Shown one piece after another: positions 48,375-61,638 of a DNA stretch of 64,000 nt (positions within the stretch are counted from its first letter, which is position 1; every line of letters starts with the position of its first letter). The stretch spans positions 56,226,873 through 56,290,872 of the forward strand of contig NC_071399.1 of NCBI RefSeq assembly GCF_022682495.2, read 5' to 3'. The notes beneath the pieces were generated by a model. That model searched no databases. It was not told the origin of the DNA and saw only the letters and a list, made by a program, of their open reading frames with translations. Position numbers and translations under genes: made by a program. This DNA is from Desmodus rotundus (Eukaryota; Chordata; Mammalia; Chiroptera; Phyllostomidae).

Positions 48375-48790
48375 TTCAGATCCTACAGATAAGGCCAACC
48401 CTGGCTCCTGGGAAAACAGCTGACCTCCTGGGGCACCGCTAAAGATTACCACCTACCCCAAGTGGAGGCATCTGGGCCATTGTGTTCCAGGGAGAGAGAG
48501 ATGACCACCCCTCCCTGGGAACAGCTAACTGCCAGGACAAAATTGCTGCAGTCCTTTCACCTAATTCTCCCTGAATTTCAAAACCCCTCACCACACCTTG
48601 TTTATTTCCTGTTATAAAAAGTCTGGCCTGGAAAGAAAATGTAAGACAGTTCTTTCAGGGTGTGAACCTGCCATCTTCTCAGATTGCCAGCCCTCTGAAT
48701 AAAGCGCCCATAAAGATTCAGTCACTGTCGTTGTTTGTTGGGTTTGGTAGTGACAGGCAGCCTGAACACCGGTGTCTTTTCCAGTTTCAT
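48375..48790 (+). mobile_element. ERV1-type LTR, first of two in tandem
   Basis: U3-like GC-richer part, TATA box TATAAAA (48613-48619), then AATAAA (48698-48703) 85 bp downstream, and a U5-like end ('gtttgttgggtttggtagtg' near 48732). Spacing is that of gammaretrovirus-like LTRs. No primer binding site is evident after it. Confidence 0.6.
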
Positions 48791-48834
48791 GTTGACTTTG
48801 GGGGGTACTGATTCTCCCCTTTGGGCAACCTAGC

Positions 48835-49165
48835 TCCTAGAGATTTGTTGACCTTCAACAGTGGAACCAGGATGATGCCCACTGGACCATCACTTGCCTT
48901 ATCAGAATGGACTGTGCACATCTGCACATAGAGAAATTTTCAAACCCCTCCCTTGATATTTTTATCCTGTTCCCTTCCCCCTCCTTATAAAAACCTCTGC
49001 TTTCACTGAAATGGGCTTTGAGATAACAGTCCTCATTTTCCATGTTGGAAGAACCTGAAAATAAATTACTTTCATGTATATCAGCACCTGTGTCTCAAGT
49101 TTTAGCTTTTGTAGAGGCAGGGAGTGAGACCAGTGCTCATCCGGTCAAAGTAATATTAACAAAGA
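48835..49165 (+). mobile_element. ERV1-type LTR, second of two in tandem
   Basis: A separate U3-R-U5 unit: TATAAAA at 48986-48992, AATAAA at 49060-49065, followed by a U5-like stretch ('cacctgtgtctcaagtttta' near 49085). Its sequence differs from the LTR on its left, so these are two families or one family with a replaced U3. Confidence 0.55.
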
Positions 49166-51715
49166 TGATGAAAACAAAATAAGCAATGAATTTTTCTTTT
49201 TAAAAGATCAGGGGTGGTTTTGTCTCATTAAAACCTATGCTCTATATGGCTTCTATTCATTTAAACTGTTGTGTGTGTTTTAATGGAAAACTTTTTAATA
49301 GTACCTCAATTTTAAATTTCTAATTTTTCTGTTTTTGTTTTTAACTTAGCCAGAGATGGGGAGGAATAGTGAGTCAAAGTCAAAGAAGTAGAGCAAGGAA
49401 AAAGGGAGGGGCAAGTATGGCATTTCCATCACACAGAAATTGGGAATTTAACAGTTGATTAGCTGTTAGAGTGTCTTGGTGGTTCCCTTGTGTTTTACAT
49501 TCCTTTTAGCTTAATTAATGACTCACTCTGCCTTGTAATCTGCTTTCCTTAGATTATTAACAGCAGCATTGTTTATTTAAGGAGAATAGAAGGGAGGTGG
49601 ATATAAAATAGTATTGGTCAGGTGTCATCCATATTTAAATGCCTAATATCTTGCTAATTTATATTTAGACCTAATTCATATTTAACATGATTCTATGGTT
49701 TGTATACAATATGGATTCTAAACTTAATTATCCTGGGATTTCTTTAGAGATTTTCAGATAGCTTTTTTTTACATATCTTTTCTTTAAAGTTCGATATATA
49801 AAGCATAAAAATTGAATATGTTTCACATTCTTTAAGCCTTGGATTCCAAATAGAGATATATAATCATTGATTTAGAACAAGGAAGACTCATATTTATATT
49901 AACCTCAATATCTAGGTAAAATGGTCCAGTATTAAGAAAATATAGTTAAAATTGGTTGTCACTGATCTATGACTGAATTATATTTACCATTTTTTCCAAC
50001 CTCTTCTATTCCTACACTTTCGCTGTTATTAATCTAGAAAAACAGGAATTTAAGACTATTTATGTCCCTGGTTTTCTTTCTGTATGTCTGTCTCTTTTCC
50101 TCTCTTTCTTTGTTTGGAAGCTACATAAATTCTGTTGAATTTATTTCTTTTTGTTTTTAAATTTTGTTTTTAGAAGACACTTCAATATCTTATTTAGAGG
50201 TTTTACATTAGATTTAGTTTGTCCTTCAAAACTGGCTTGGAGAGTCATGCCAACACATATGGTAACTCCTGGAACAGTTTACACTTTGAACAACCTACAG
50301 CCACATTTTCTGTCAATATTCCTGAAGCCAAAATTTGTGGTTTCAAATGAACCTGAAGTTGTACATAAAATCTGTGTAAAATCCCATTTAGTGATCTTAT
50401 AGAGTTTTAGAGGTCACATACCCTGACATTCTAATAAAAACTAACCACATCTTGATTCTACCCTAATAAAAATAATTTTTGAGTTTTACTTTGTGTTTTT
50501 TTAAATATGTACAAGTTTTATGATTAGTTACATTCCAAAGTTAAGTTCAATATCTTGTCTCTGATAGTCTTGTTTATATGTTTCATTTATATTTCATTTT
50601 TCTTCAGAGAACAAGAATACTTAGAACTCCTCTCCTTAATAAGGTTTCCAGTTTTTCATATGTACTGCGTATATTTATGTAAATAATTTTTCATCCTTTC
50701 TTGTTATTAGATACTAGTTGTGAAATAAGCCAGTAACAAGCTAAATAATTTGTTAACACCTACAATATATGAGATCTTTATGTGAATAGGTCCTTTGATC
50801 TTTCGGAGGGAACACAGTTGTTAAGAAACACTATAGCAAATTCCCAAAGCCTGAAAGCTTCTGGCTGTTAACAACTGCCACTTCAAAGAATCTTTCACAA
50901 CAAAGATGATGACAGCTGAATGTATCATGAGGAGAGTTTATAGTAAACAAATGCCTCCTTTGATGCAAATTTGGTTTTATAAAGACATTTGTTATTCCTA
51001 GATGGATTTTCAAAGGTTGCTCTACAAAGCCTGTTTGAGAAATTGCTCTGTGGCATTACTCCAAAGTCTACGTTTACATGTGAAAAATAATTCCTTTTTT
51101 TTACTTTCAAATGGACACAAATAGCTATATGTGTCATCCTTTTCAATAATTTGTAATGAGGAGAATGTGTCAATTAAGTGTAGAGAACAATCTGTTATGC
51201 CATAACTGATGTTTTCGATCATTGGAATATTATGCTTAAGAGAAGATTCATCACACCTTGGAAAGCTACTCACTTTATAGCCTTTTACCTTCGCAGGGCT
51301 CAACTACTCAGTGGAAATGTTGTCCTGTTCACTCTATAGGTCCTACTTTTCAGTCTACACCAACTTCATTTGAGCAACCTGAGTACTACATATCCTAGTG
51401 TGCTCTCCTGCCATTATTGGTTTTCTCTAATATGAGTTGGTTACATCAATTTTTTTCTTCCTTTTATTCAGTAAATTTTGAGGTTTACTGAAATTCTCTT
51501 TTCACACTTGGTCTCCTATAGTACTCAAAGCAAGCTATGATGGAAAATAATAGAAATGAAATTCAAATTTACAGGTATCTCCCTACCATGAAGCTAAATT
51601 GAATAGAAGTTGAGAAAGGATTTCAATCTACAATGGAACAGAAGTATATGAAAGAGAAAATATCACATATGCCTTCTCAGAAGAATGAAATTTAAGATGA
51701 CCGATTTTCATTAAA
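49166..51715. other. No gene or repeat recognised
   Basis: Long AT-rich, unique-looking stretch. Small frames at 50151-50402 (plus) and 50831-51303 (minus) have no known domain. Confidence 0.4.
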
Positions 51716-51719
51716 TGTC

Positions 51720-51995
51720 TCATTTACAGAAGAGTGAAACTTATATCCTGACCAATGAACATGGGCCAAGAATCTGTCCCCATTCTTAAGCTGATGAACT
51801 CACTTATTGGCTAGACTTCCTCCTCTTCACACTCTTTGACTATAAATATAGACCACTTCAAACCCTAAACAAATCCATTATAGCTTGTACCAGCATGAAT
51901 TTCCAAAATTGCAATTTCTTTGCTATTCCTGAATAAACTAAATTTTTGGTGACTTGAACTTGCCTGAATTTATCTCCTTTTTTAGGCTGACAAAA
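51720..51995 (+). mobile_element. LTR-like fragment
   Basis: TATAAAT at 51841-51847 and AATAAA at 51932-51937, 91 bp apart, followed by a T-rich end. The arrangement fits a small LTR remnant; family not recognised. Confidence 0.45.
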
Positions 51996-52274
51996 CTGAC
52001 AGATCTAAACAATAATTTGGGAATAAAATGAGGGAAACAATTTCCTTAAATTTCTTTAAGGTGCTGACATCGAGAGGAAAACAAGGGTGGGTGTTGCCAT
52101 GGAATAGAACAGTAAGCTGAGTCCTGAAGGAGACTTGCAACTCTAGAGTGAAAGACACCAAAAGTGTAGAGCTGGTAACTGAGAAAGAGAACATAAGTTC
52201 TTGTAGACAATTCAGCAGCAGGTGCACACACTCAAAGATGAAAGGTAGAGAGCTAAGCTTTATCAAAACCAACC
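51996..52274. other. Unassigned sequence between two LTR-like blocks
   Basis: A minus-strand frame (51982-52299) has no known domain. Nothing else seen. Confidence 0.35.
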
Positions 52275-52790
52275 AGAATGAACTGTAGGGGAGCAACATT
52301 TGCCACCCCCAAATATTCTACTTTGGCGTATTGGTTATTCTGAATTAAAGTGACATAAGAAACAGCCAGTCCAAGAAGGACTATCTAGCTCTCTTTTGTC
52401 CTTCTGGAAGAAGAAAATTAATCTCCCATGTGAAAGGTACCCTCTCTGCATGAAGAGGTAGAGACAATTCTTGTAACAAGAGATAGAAAACTCAGGGTCA
52501 AGAAGGCTGTGTAACCAAATTCTGCTGAGTTTCTTGGGTAATTAGTATACTTTGTCTTGTCAGGTCTTCAAAAACGTGTTTCTCTGTGTAACAAATATAA
52601 AAGCTGCCTACTTTGATGATATCTTTAGGTCCTGTATCTATGAGACCTCCATACATACAAATTATTTTTTCCTATTAATCTATCTTGTGTCAATTCAATT
52701 ATTAGATCAACCCAAAAGAACCAAGAGGGTAGAAAGGAAATCCTTCCCTTCCAGACAAAACCAACCCTATCCTGGGAACTGATAGCAGCC
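52275..52790 (+). mobile_element. LTR-like fragment with TATA box
   Basis: 'caaatattctactttggcgt' near 52310 and 'attctgaattaaagtgacat' near 52338, then TATAAAA (52596-52602) and a 3' part with 'acccaaaagaaccaagaggg'. It resembles LTRs of laurasiatherian mammals; family not named. The 76-codon plus frame inside is not a gene. Confidence 0.45.
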
Positions 52791-54057
52791 CAAGTACAAA
52801 GTCAGAACAAGGAAAAAATGTGAAATAACTATTTACCTTTAAAAGACTGAATTATATATCCTGATTTACCTGCAGCAATACTCAACTGGAGTGAGAAAGT
52901 GCATTAAGTTGACTGGAAAATGTTGTCCATCACTTGAAGAGCTAAGGCTGAGTAAGAGATAAGATTTGAGCCATGAAACAGTAGTTCTTTCATCACACTG
53001 CTGAGTCTAATGGACTCCTGTAAATTTTATATATTCTGAATGTACATATCTTTACATTTTTGTTTTTGAAAGAATAGATTGTACACTGTAATGGTGCATT
53101 GAGCAACCAAGATTCATATATATAGTCAGAAAGCATTTTTAGTTTTCTCTCCTGTTGTCTTTTAAAAATGTGCTCAGTGATAAAGTTTTTCCTTCACCCT
53201 AGGATGAAAATTCAGGCATCCACATACCCTTATAATAAATGGTCTCATCATTACATTACAAATCAATACATTTTTCAATTCAGTTATTTCATAGTTTTAG
53301 TTCTTATAGTAATCAAACTTCACACCTGATTGAGAACTAGGTTTACCCTGTCTTTTTGGAGACATGCCACCTGCTGGCCTCTTATAGGAGGAAAGAATGG
53401 TATTATACTTCCTTCTCTGCTTTCACAACTCCTCATCCATTTAGCAAAATTTGTGGTCAGAGTAGTTGAAATTGTTGGGTAGAGGAGAGCTAAGGGAGAT
53501 GAAAAGTTTTCACCTTATACTGTCATAAACGAGCTTTGTACTTTCAGGGTCTGCCAGATGTCTAAATCATACCCTGATTCATAACAGGATCCACTTCAGT
53601 TTTACATGCTCTATGAGTGCATATCATTTGCAATAGCAACATTTTTCATCGACTCACCTGCCAAATCAACGAGCCATTCTATTTCCCTTGTTCACTATCT
53701 CTCTAGATTTCCCAGGTGGAAGTCTATTGTGTTCATATTAATGTGGTAGAAATGACTCAAGCTCTTATTCTCTTGACTGACTGAAGCTTTACTTGCCTCA
53801 AATTGTACCACTAAGGGCAGGTCTTCATTACGCAGCCTTCTTGAAAGAATGACTCAAAGAACAATCTCCCTTCTATTCAGTATTTTTTGTACTTACCATG
53901 TGGATGATAGGACCAAGAGTCAATAATCATTTCTTGGCTAATCTTTTACATAAAAAACCCCAGGCTAGGCTATACTGATATTTGTATATTCAATATTGAT
54001 TGCATCTGTGCCTCATCTAAAACTGAGATGAACAAGTTTGATATTTATGTGTTGGAT
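52791..54057. other. No gene or repeat recognised
   Basis: Unique-looking. No frame of interest. Confidence 0.4.
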
Positions 54058-54070
54058 ATCTATCAATCAT

Positions 54071-54113
<43 letters not shown>

Positions 54114-54142
54114 CCTATCATGTATCTCTCTACCTATTATCT
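54058..54142. repeat. (TCTA)n tetranucleotide microsatellite
   Basis: About eight clean TCTA units (54078-54112) with interrupted units on both sides. Confidence 0.9.
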
Positions 54143-56755
54143 AACTTCTTTTATTATATGTTGGTATACCACTTAGAATAAATTTGCTTGCATTCAAAAG
54201 GAATATTCTCATTTACAATGTCCACACTTAAGAATTCAATTAAGGACCTATTCCTTCATCTATAATATGAGCAAAATTTGATTCATCATCTTTAGATTTT
54301 CTTCCAACTCTGACATTTCAAGTCATTTGCCCTTTGTTTCTACCATGGATCCTCATTGGAACAAGTGGGTAAGTATATAAATTGTGTTCTAGGAATAACA
54401 TTCTGTCTTTTACAAAATGACAAGGCATATGAATAAATCATAGTAGTGATTATGAATAAGCTACACTGGATTTTCTTTAATTTTCATATGGCATATACTA
54501 GCTCACTGTAGGTACCAAGTTGCAGGACCCCTAGTACAGGAAAAGCAATACATGTGTGAATAGAGCAGTTGATAATTAAAATGAAGAGTAGTGGCTTAGG
54601 ATGCAAAATAATCATTAGAAAAAATAAAATTACAACACTGCAAAAGAGTTACACCCTCCAGATTTGTGATACAAAATTCAAAATTATAAGATTGCTACAA
54701 GGAATTACACCTATATAAAATTCACTTTCCAATATAATAAAGGAAATACATAATAAAAAAATGGAAGGGAAATGAGAAAAAAGCCTCACAAAACTGAGTG
54801 ACATTAAGATGAACAAACTCCCTTGGTTTTTAATAAGTGTAGTTCATATCCTTGAATAACACTAGTACCTGGGACATGAAGTAGGGACACTATTGTGGTT
54901 TTTGCTCCCCTAATTGAATTGTAAGTCTGTATGTTCTGGAAGGATTTTGTAAATGAGCTTCTTTTCAATGTATTTATTTCAAACTATAATCAGCCAAATA
55001 GAAAGTTCAAGAACACTAACCTTTAAACAAAATACACGTTTTTGTTTCCTCATTTGTCTTTTAAGCATGAATGTAATTTTAAGAGCATGATTTTATAAGA
55101 AAAAATGAATTTCTCTTTTTAGTGTTCACTCAGAATCTTCAACTATGAAAATGAATCCATTTTGCTTTTATATCTCAACTTTCCTTTGACTATTGATGTC
55201 AACAAGTCTATTTCATACATTTGTGCTATTTGGACCTATATGTCTTCATCCTGTTTAGTGTTTTGTACTTTATATTTATTAAAGGTATATTCTTTTATAT
55301 TTTCTGTTTTTAGTTAGTCACCAGCATCATTTCCTTACATGCTCTGGATACCACAATCAACTATAGTCATTAGTTAACTCTCCCTTGTCTCTTAAAGGCA
55401 AGATTAAAAACAGAGGTACTTGTGCTGAGCAAGTGAGAAATGTGTACCTAACATTTTATGAAAATGAAATAATGGGGAAAATCCAATTAGATACTCTTAG
55501 TGGGGGTCAAAAGAAGTAAGGGTTTTCATTGGTTCTAACATATTGACAGTGTCAGTGTACCATAGAAGAACAGTATAATGCATTGTAGAGAAACAGATAT
55601 TTATGAAGTGAGTCACTGAAACATTACTGCAAGTTTCTTCAAAACAAAATGAATTGCTCTATTGAAAGTCAGCTTTTACCCTTTAGTCAAGCTATCTCTG
55701 TATTGCTCAATATATTAATTTCAGTATCAAAAATGCTCAACAACAACATTCTTTGCATTTTTCTAGACTGTTCTATTGGCAGAGATTCACAGATCCTCAT
55801 ACATAGTGTTAAGTTTCTAGAACTAATTCGATGAAGTAAGAAGTTAAAAGCACAATAGAATCTTTTAATTGCTGTTCAAGCTGAATAGTTGATACTGAAT
55901 ACTTCTTGTTTTACTGAATAGCTGTACTTTTTCTCATACACATTTATAACTTTCTTTAAAACCATACCTTGGATTATGCTATAATTATTCTTCACAACTT
56001 TATTTTTACTGGATCTAACACTGTATAATGTTGGCATAGGCTCTTTAATTTTAGGTCGGTGGCTTATGCACACAGCTTCCAGAGTTGATAATATAACCCT
56101 TCCCCCACACCCATCACCACCACCAATTATTTTAATAGATGTGATCATTTAAAATGGCAGTAAGGAAAATGCTTGGTGATGACTTTTTATTATTTTATGT
56201 AGTATTTCTTGCACTGTTTTTAAAGTTTGGCTCACCATACATTATCTTCTAGTAGATTTGTATTACAATTTAAGTGCTTTAAATTTCTTCTCAATTTTTT
56301 CTATTAATTTCACCATTTGAAATACAAATATAATTAAGTTCTGATGTATTTTTCTTGCATACATTTTCCAGAGTATTATCAATCGTACCATATGTCTTAT
56401 CACAGTTTTGTAACTCTAAAAATCATGTTGCATGTGGGTTTATGTGTTACAAGAAGTATTTCTATATAGAGTGACTTGATACTCAGCAAGATGTATTTAA
56501 TTTCTAATTTTATACAGCTTAAAAGATTTAAAAAAGTGAAAAAGTGATAAACTGTGAAATAGAAGAGTGACCAGAGAAGAAGGCAGAAAACCAGAGGGAA
56601 GAATGTCACAGAAGAAAGGACAGATTCAGATGAAAATATTAAGATAAAGAAAAAAACAACAACAACAGTACATTCTGGGTCCCAGAGGAGGAAGGGCAGA
56701 TGGGCCCACACACATCAGCTTAAGAGATAATGCTTGGAAAAAGAAGGGACACTGG
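54143..56755. other. No gene or repeat recognised
   Basis: AT-rich, unique-looking. Small frames such as 55649-55834 (plus) and 56400-56711 (minus) have no known domain. Confidence 0.4.
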
Positions 56756-56757
56756 GA

Positions 56758-57130
56758 TGGTTAATCTAATGTGTCAAATGGACTGTATCAGTGTAGTGCC
56801 CATATTTTGGTCAAACATTATTCTGAGTATTGCTGTGAGAATATTTCTGAATGAAATGAACATCTGAATTGGTAGAGTGAGTAAAGCAGCTTGTTCTCCA
56901 CAATATGGGTAGCCCTTTGCCAAACTTATGGAAGATTGAATAGAACAAAAGATAGAATAAGGGAGAATTTTTTCTCTCTGCCTGAATATTTAGAGCTGGG
57001 ACAGCAGTCTTTTCCTGTACTTGTATTGGAACTCATACCATCAGTTGTCCTGGTTGTCAGGCCTTTGAACTTAGACTGGCAATATATCAGTGGCTCTGGC
57101 ACTCTTGAATCATGTGCCCAAATTATTTAA
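56758..57130 (+). mobile_element. MLT2-like ERVL LTR, partial
   Basis: Begins 'gatggttaatctaatgtgtc', with 'attttggtcaaacattattc' near 56803, 'tgaattggtagagtgagtaa' near 56866 and 'ctgggacagcagtcttttcc' near 56995, the order of the MLT2 family of ERVL LTRs. Diverged. It is followed by ERVL internal sequence in the same orientation. Confidence 0.7.
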
Positions 57131-58640
57131 TGTGAATCTTAATATAGAGTTTAGTACAAAGAATTTTCGAGAGTAAAAGAATTTTAAGGATGAATTTTTC
57201 TGAATTGTTTCTTGGATTCTAAAAATTAACTCTCCAATTTAATTAGCCTTATAGACATTAATAACTCTATTTCCTGTAGTAAAGAGAGCACTGATAGCCC
57301 ATGGCATTAACTGTTTATAGAGATAAACAAAATATCTCCATTGGATGCTCCAAAGAATCAAGGAGCTGTATGACTAGGTATCTGATACTTATCAAGATTT
57401 TTAGAAAACTAATAAATATAATAAGTTTGACTGGATATCCCTAATGTCCCTGGATAAAGGGGTAGAAGAAATGTATGAGCTCAGTGATTTGAATTACCAG
57501 CTCAAGCATTTGTATGTGACCAGAAAGCTCTACTTGTGTCATGAAAGAGAACTTTATCTCCTGCAGCCTCAGGGATGAGATGACTAAAATTTAAACTCCA
57601 ACTGATTGAATTACCATGCAGGTCAAATTCCCAGACTTAAAGGATGCCTACAGTTAAAGTGAGGGCATTTATTAAGAAAGAATGGTGTTCTGTATTTGTG
57701 GGCATATGTGGGAATACTGTGATGAAGCTAAGTACATCGAGCTCCTAAATTCTGGTGAGTCTTTTTTCCAGTAAAGAGGCTCCCTTGCCCCAGTGAAGGC
57801 AATCTCCCCAACACCATCTGGGGTGATTAACTATGAATTGCCTAAGAAAGCTCTAATGGCTTCCCCTGAAACAGTTGCCACTTAGGACAATGCTACTTTC
57901 CCTCAGGACCCACCCCAACTTTCCCTGTTTGCTTCTAGACATATAACTGGATTCAGTCCCAGCAGAACTCTGGGAATTGAGAGTTCCCTGGAAGAGAACT
58001 CTGGAGAGAGAACTCTGGAAAATTGAGAAAAATGTTATCCATAAGGAGGTGCACTATAGTACAAAAGAACTACTTGAGTTTCCTAATTTATATATTCAGA
58101 AATCCAAAAAGCATATATAGTAATAGATAGGGTTTGTGATGATGGTGGAAGAAACAAGAGTTGGATCAGATTGAATTTGTTGGTATCAGCTCACTAAGAA
58201 AATATTCGACATTTAATGTTGTGACTCAGGAGTTAGGAAGGGTTCTAATAATGTGTTTAAATGAATAGCTGAAACATGGACCAAAAGGTGGTTCACAGTG
58301 AGCCTATAGGTAATGCCAGACCTGCTGTTGTTTCATATAAAGTGCTTAGACAGATTTGTCATTTAAGACCTACTCACCCACACTGGAAGAATCAAGAAGA
58401 CATATGTTTCACTAATACTGTGAAAGATAAATTAGTGAGGGAAGCACCAGCATCCTTGAAGAGCTCTGTGATTATTCTTTTCTCTAGGTAGAACATACGT
58501 GACAGTGGAAACTGAGGTCACTGAAGTGGAAATCCTTAATGCAGAGGAATAATTGCATCCCAGCATGGCAGGGCTCATGTGGTAGCACTCATCAACCAAA
58601 GGCAAGGTGAGTTTGGATAGAAAAGTAAAAGTACTAATCA
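57131..58640 (+). pseudogene. ERVL internal region, gag remnant
   Basis: The nucleotide order matches the gag region of ERVL elements: 'gagctcctaaattctggtga' near 57739, 'ggaggtgcactatagtacaa' near 58044, 'cattggatgctcc'-type words earlier, 'gctgaaacatggaccaaaag' near 58268, and 'ccagcatccttgaagagctc' near 58448. The best frame is the 71-codon piece 58276-58491, which covers part of capsid. Stops and indels break all longer frames, so nothing functional is encoded. pol and the 3' LTR are not seen; an RTE-type LINE follows. Confidence 0.7.
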
Positions 58641-59840
58641 GAATAGTTTGACTTGCACAGCCTTATGGTGTTGACTACTCGATCATGCTGTTCCCAGAAG
58701 TGAAAGACATGGAAGCCTGTTAGAGTCTTACCTGACCTTTATAGTTTACTAAATTTTAAATTAATCTGTATAAGCAGAAAAATCATAGTTCAAGTGAACA
58801 AAAGTCTAACCTGAATCATAAAAACATAGAGCAGAGAACAAAGACAAGTGGCATTGTTGTTATTGATGAAACTAATCCAAAGCAAAAAGGACGAGCACAA
58901 AGGGAAAAGGAAAGTAAGACACTGCGCAACACATACAATCAGATCATGAAATATTAAAAAGCAATGGACCAAGGTGAACTGGAATTTAAAGCAAGAAATG
59001 AATCTTTAAACATTGCAGTGCTTGCTATTAGGGAATAAAAATGGACTGGGCTGAGATATTTTCAGTCAGGCAACTACAAAATGTTATATTCCAGAAATAA
59101 CAAACTCAGAAGAAATGAAGTGGCTTTAATACTGAAGTGAAATGTGGCTCATGCAGTTAAGAACTGCAATGCAAGTTCTGACTGAGTAATATAGATTAGA
59201 CTTCTAGGAAGACCTATTAATATAACCATCATTCAGGTCTATGCTTTCTTTAACTATAGAGGCTGAAGAAAATGAAATTTAAACTTTTGCACTAGTATTC
59301 AAGAATAAATTGATCACAAAACAAAACAAGACATATAATTATAGGTGACTAGAACACAAAAGTAGGAAATGAAGCAAAATTAAACATTGTTGGAAAATTT
59401 GATCTACAGGTCTGAATGAAGCAGGAGATGAACTAGTGGATTTACGTGAAGTGAACAACTGGTCCATTGCAAACACACACTTCAAACAACCAAACAGACT
59501 ACTGTGCACATGGACATCACTGGATGCCTAATATAAAATCAAATAGTCTATATAATTGGAAACTGGAGATGGAGAAGCTGTATTCACTCTGCCAAAACAA
59601 GACCAGGAGCAGACTGTGCTACTGATTACAAACTATTAATATCAAACAGAGTATAGCTAAAGGAGAGCACTAAAAGAATTGTAGTGCCAAAATATAATGA
59701 AATAACATTTTTGATGGATTTAAAGTGCACATAAAAAAACATATTTGAGATGTTAAACTTAATTGACTAAGAACCAGAAGAACTGTGGACTGAAACTAGA
59801 AATACTATGGAAGAAGAACACGAAAAGACAATGCCATAAT

Positions 59841-59912
59841 TAAGAAAAAGAATAAGAATAAGAATAAAGATAAGGATAAGAAGGATAAGAAAAAGAAGGA
59901 GGAGGAGGAGGG
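59841..59912. repeat. (AAGAAT/AAGGAT)n microsatellite in the RTE linker
   Basis: Purine-rich run of about ten hexamer-like units plus (GGA)n, located where RTE proteins carry a lysine-rich stretch, so it probably grew from AAG/AAA codons. Confidence 0.8.
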
Positions 59913-60891
59913 AAAGCATTGAGATGGGTGACAGACACTAAAAATTGCTAGACGCAAAGAAGACACAAAAACAAAAGTTGATAAAAACATGATTAGAACC
60001 CTGAACCCAGTTTCTCATTGACTATTATATAGCGATAAAGAGACCTATAGTCAATGTAAGGAGATAGGCAATAATAACAAAAAACAAACAAACAAACAAA
60101 AAGAAAAAAAAAGCAAGAGTTCTCTACCAGAAGATTCAAGAAATAAAAAGGGATTTAAAACCAGTACTAAGAATGTTGAACACCCAACAATGAAGCACAA
60201 CATTTGACCAGGAGAATATAAAGAGGAGCTAGAAACATTATTCTGAAAATCTTACAGAGTAGACAACAGTATGATAAATACCTTTCAAAAAGATTCCTAT
60301 GAGGTAAAACCTGTAATTCTAGAAAGAAAAATGAAATTTTTCCTGAAAGATTTGAGAATAAATACATCACCTGGGGTAGATGAGATACTGATAGAATTAT
60401 TTCGAGCAGCAGAAACTGCATCTGTAGAAATCCTAACAAGAATATGTCAATTAATATGGAAAACAAAACACTGGCCTACAGACTGGAAATGCTCAATATA
60501 CATTCCAATATTCAGGAAAGGAGATGCAAAGGAGTGCACTAACTATAGGATCATCACATGCCCCATGCAAATAAAGTGATACTCAAGGTGATGCAGCAAG
60601 GGCTTCTACCTTATATGGAACATTTGCCAGATGCTCACTCTGGATTCAGAAAGGAAAGAGGCATTTAAGATCTAGTTGTGAACATTTATTGGATACTAGA
60701 GTGCTCCAAAGTATTTCAGAAGACAATCTATGTTTTATAGATTATAGTAAAGCCTTTGATTGTGTCAATAATGAAAAGCTATGGGTTGCTCTGAAAGAAG
60801 TGTTTATCTTGGTGCATAGGCTGTAGTGTTGACTAGAAGCCACTGGCAGGGGAGAATATGGAAAAACAGAATGATTTTCTATAGAGAAAGG

Positions 60892-60991
60892 TGTCAGAGA
60901 AGGATGAATTTGATCTTCCTATTTGTTTACTCTGCATGCAAATCATATCACATGGAAAACTGGGCTAGATAGAAGAAAGATGAGTGAAAAT
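60892..60991 (+). repeat. Left arm of a 100-bp inverted repeat
   Basis: Part of the RTE reverse transcriptase region just upstream of YADD. Its reverse complement recurs at 61639-61738 with one mismatch (60942-60945 region, 'aatcat' against 'aacat' in reversed form). Confidence 0.9.
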
Positions 60992-61638
60992 TGGTGGAAG
61001 AAATATCAATAACTTAAGATATGCAGATGACACCCTCTTAGCAATGATTCAAAAGAACTTCTGATGAAAGTCAAAGAAGAAATTGCCAAAGCAGGACAGC
61101 ATTTGAATATTATGCAGAAAAAAATCATGACTACAAAAGAAATACATAACTTTAACATATTCAATAAAACATTAAAATTGTTAAAAATTGCTTAGTTTGG
61201 TTCAGTTATCAATTCAAATGAAAAAAAAATGGAAACTGCAGCAAAGAAAAACAAGAGAAGGCTGACACACAGAAGGGTAGCAATGAAAGAATAAGGAAAA
61301 ATCACCAAGAGCAAAGGTATATCATCAGAGACCCAAGTCGTAATCATCCACACCTTCATATTTCCAATGACTATGTGCAGATGCAAAAGTGAAGAAAGTT
61401 GGTAGGAAAAAAATAATTCACCTGAAATGTGGTATTGGAGGAGAGCTCCACAGATATCCTGGACAACAAAAAAGATGAACAAGTGGTCTCTAGAAAATTA
61501 AGCCTAAAACATTACTGGAGACAAAAATGACAAAACTGAAGCTGTCCTACTTCAGGCACATCATAAAAATGCAGGCTTCTTCAGTAAAGACAATAAGACT
61601 GGGAAAAATAGAAGACAGCAGAAAATGATGAAGACCAC

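Noticed and set aside
54058..54142. A CRISPR-like array
   Set aside because: It is a simple TCTA microsatellite with no spacers, in a vertebrate genome.
58276..58491. A possible domesticated capsid gene
   Set aside because: The frame is only 71 codons, its flanks are full of stops, and the reading continues in other frames as in any decayed ERVL.
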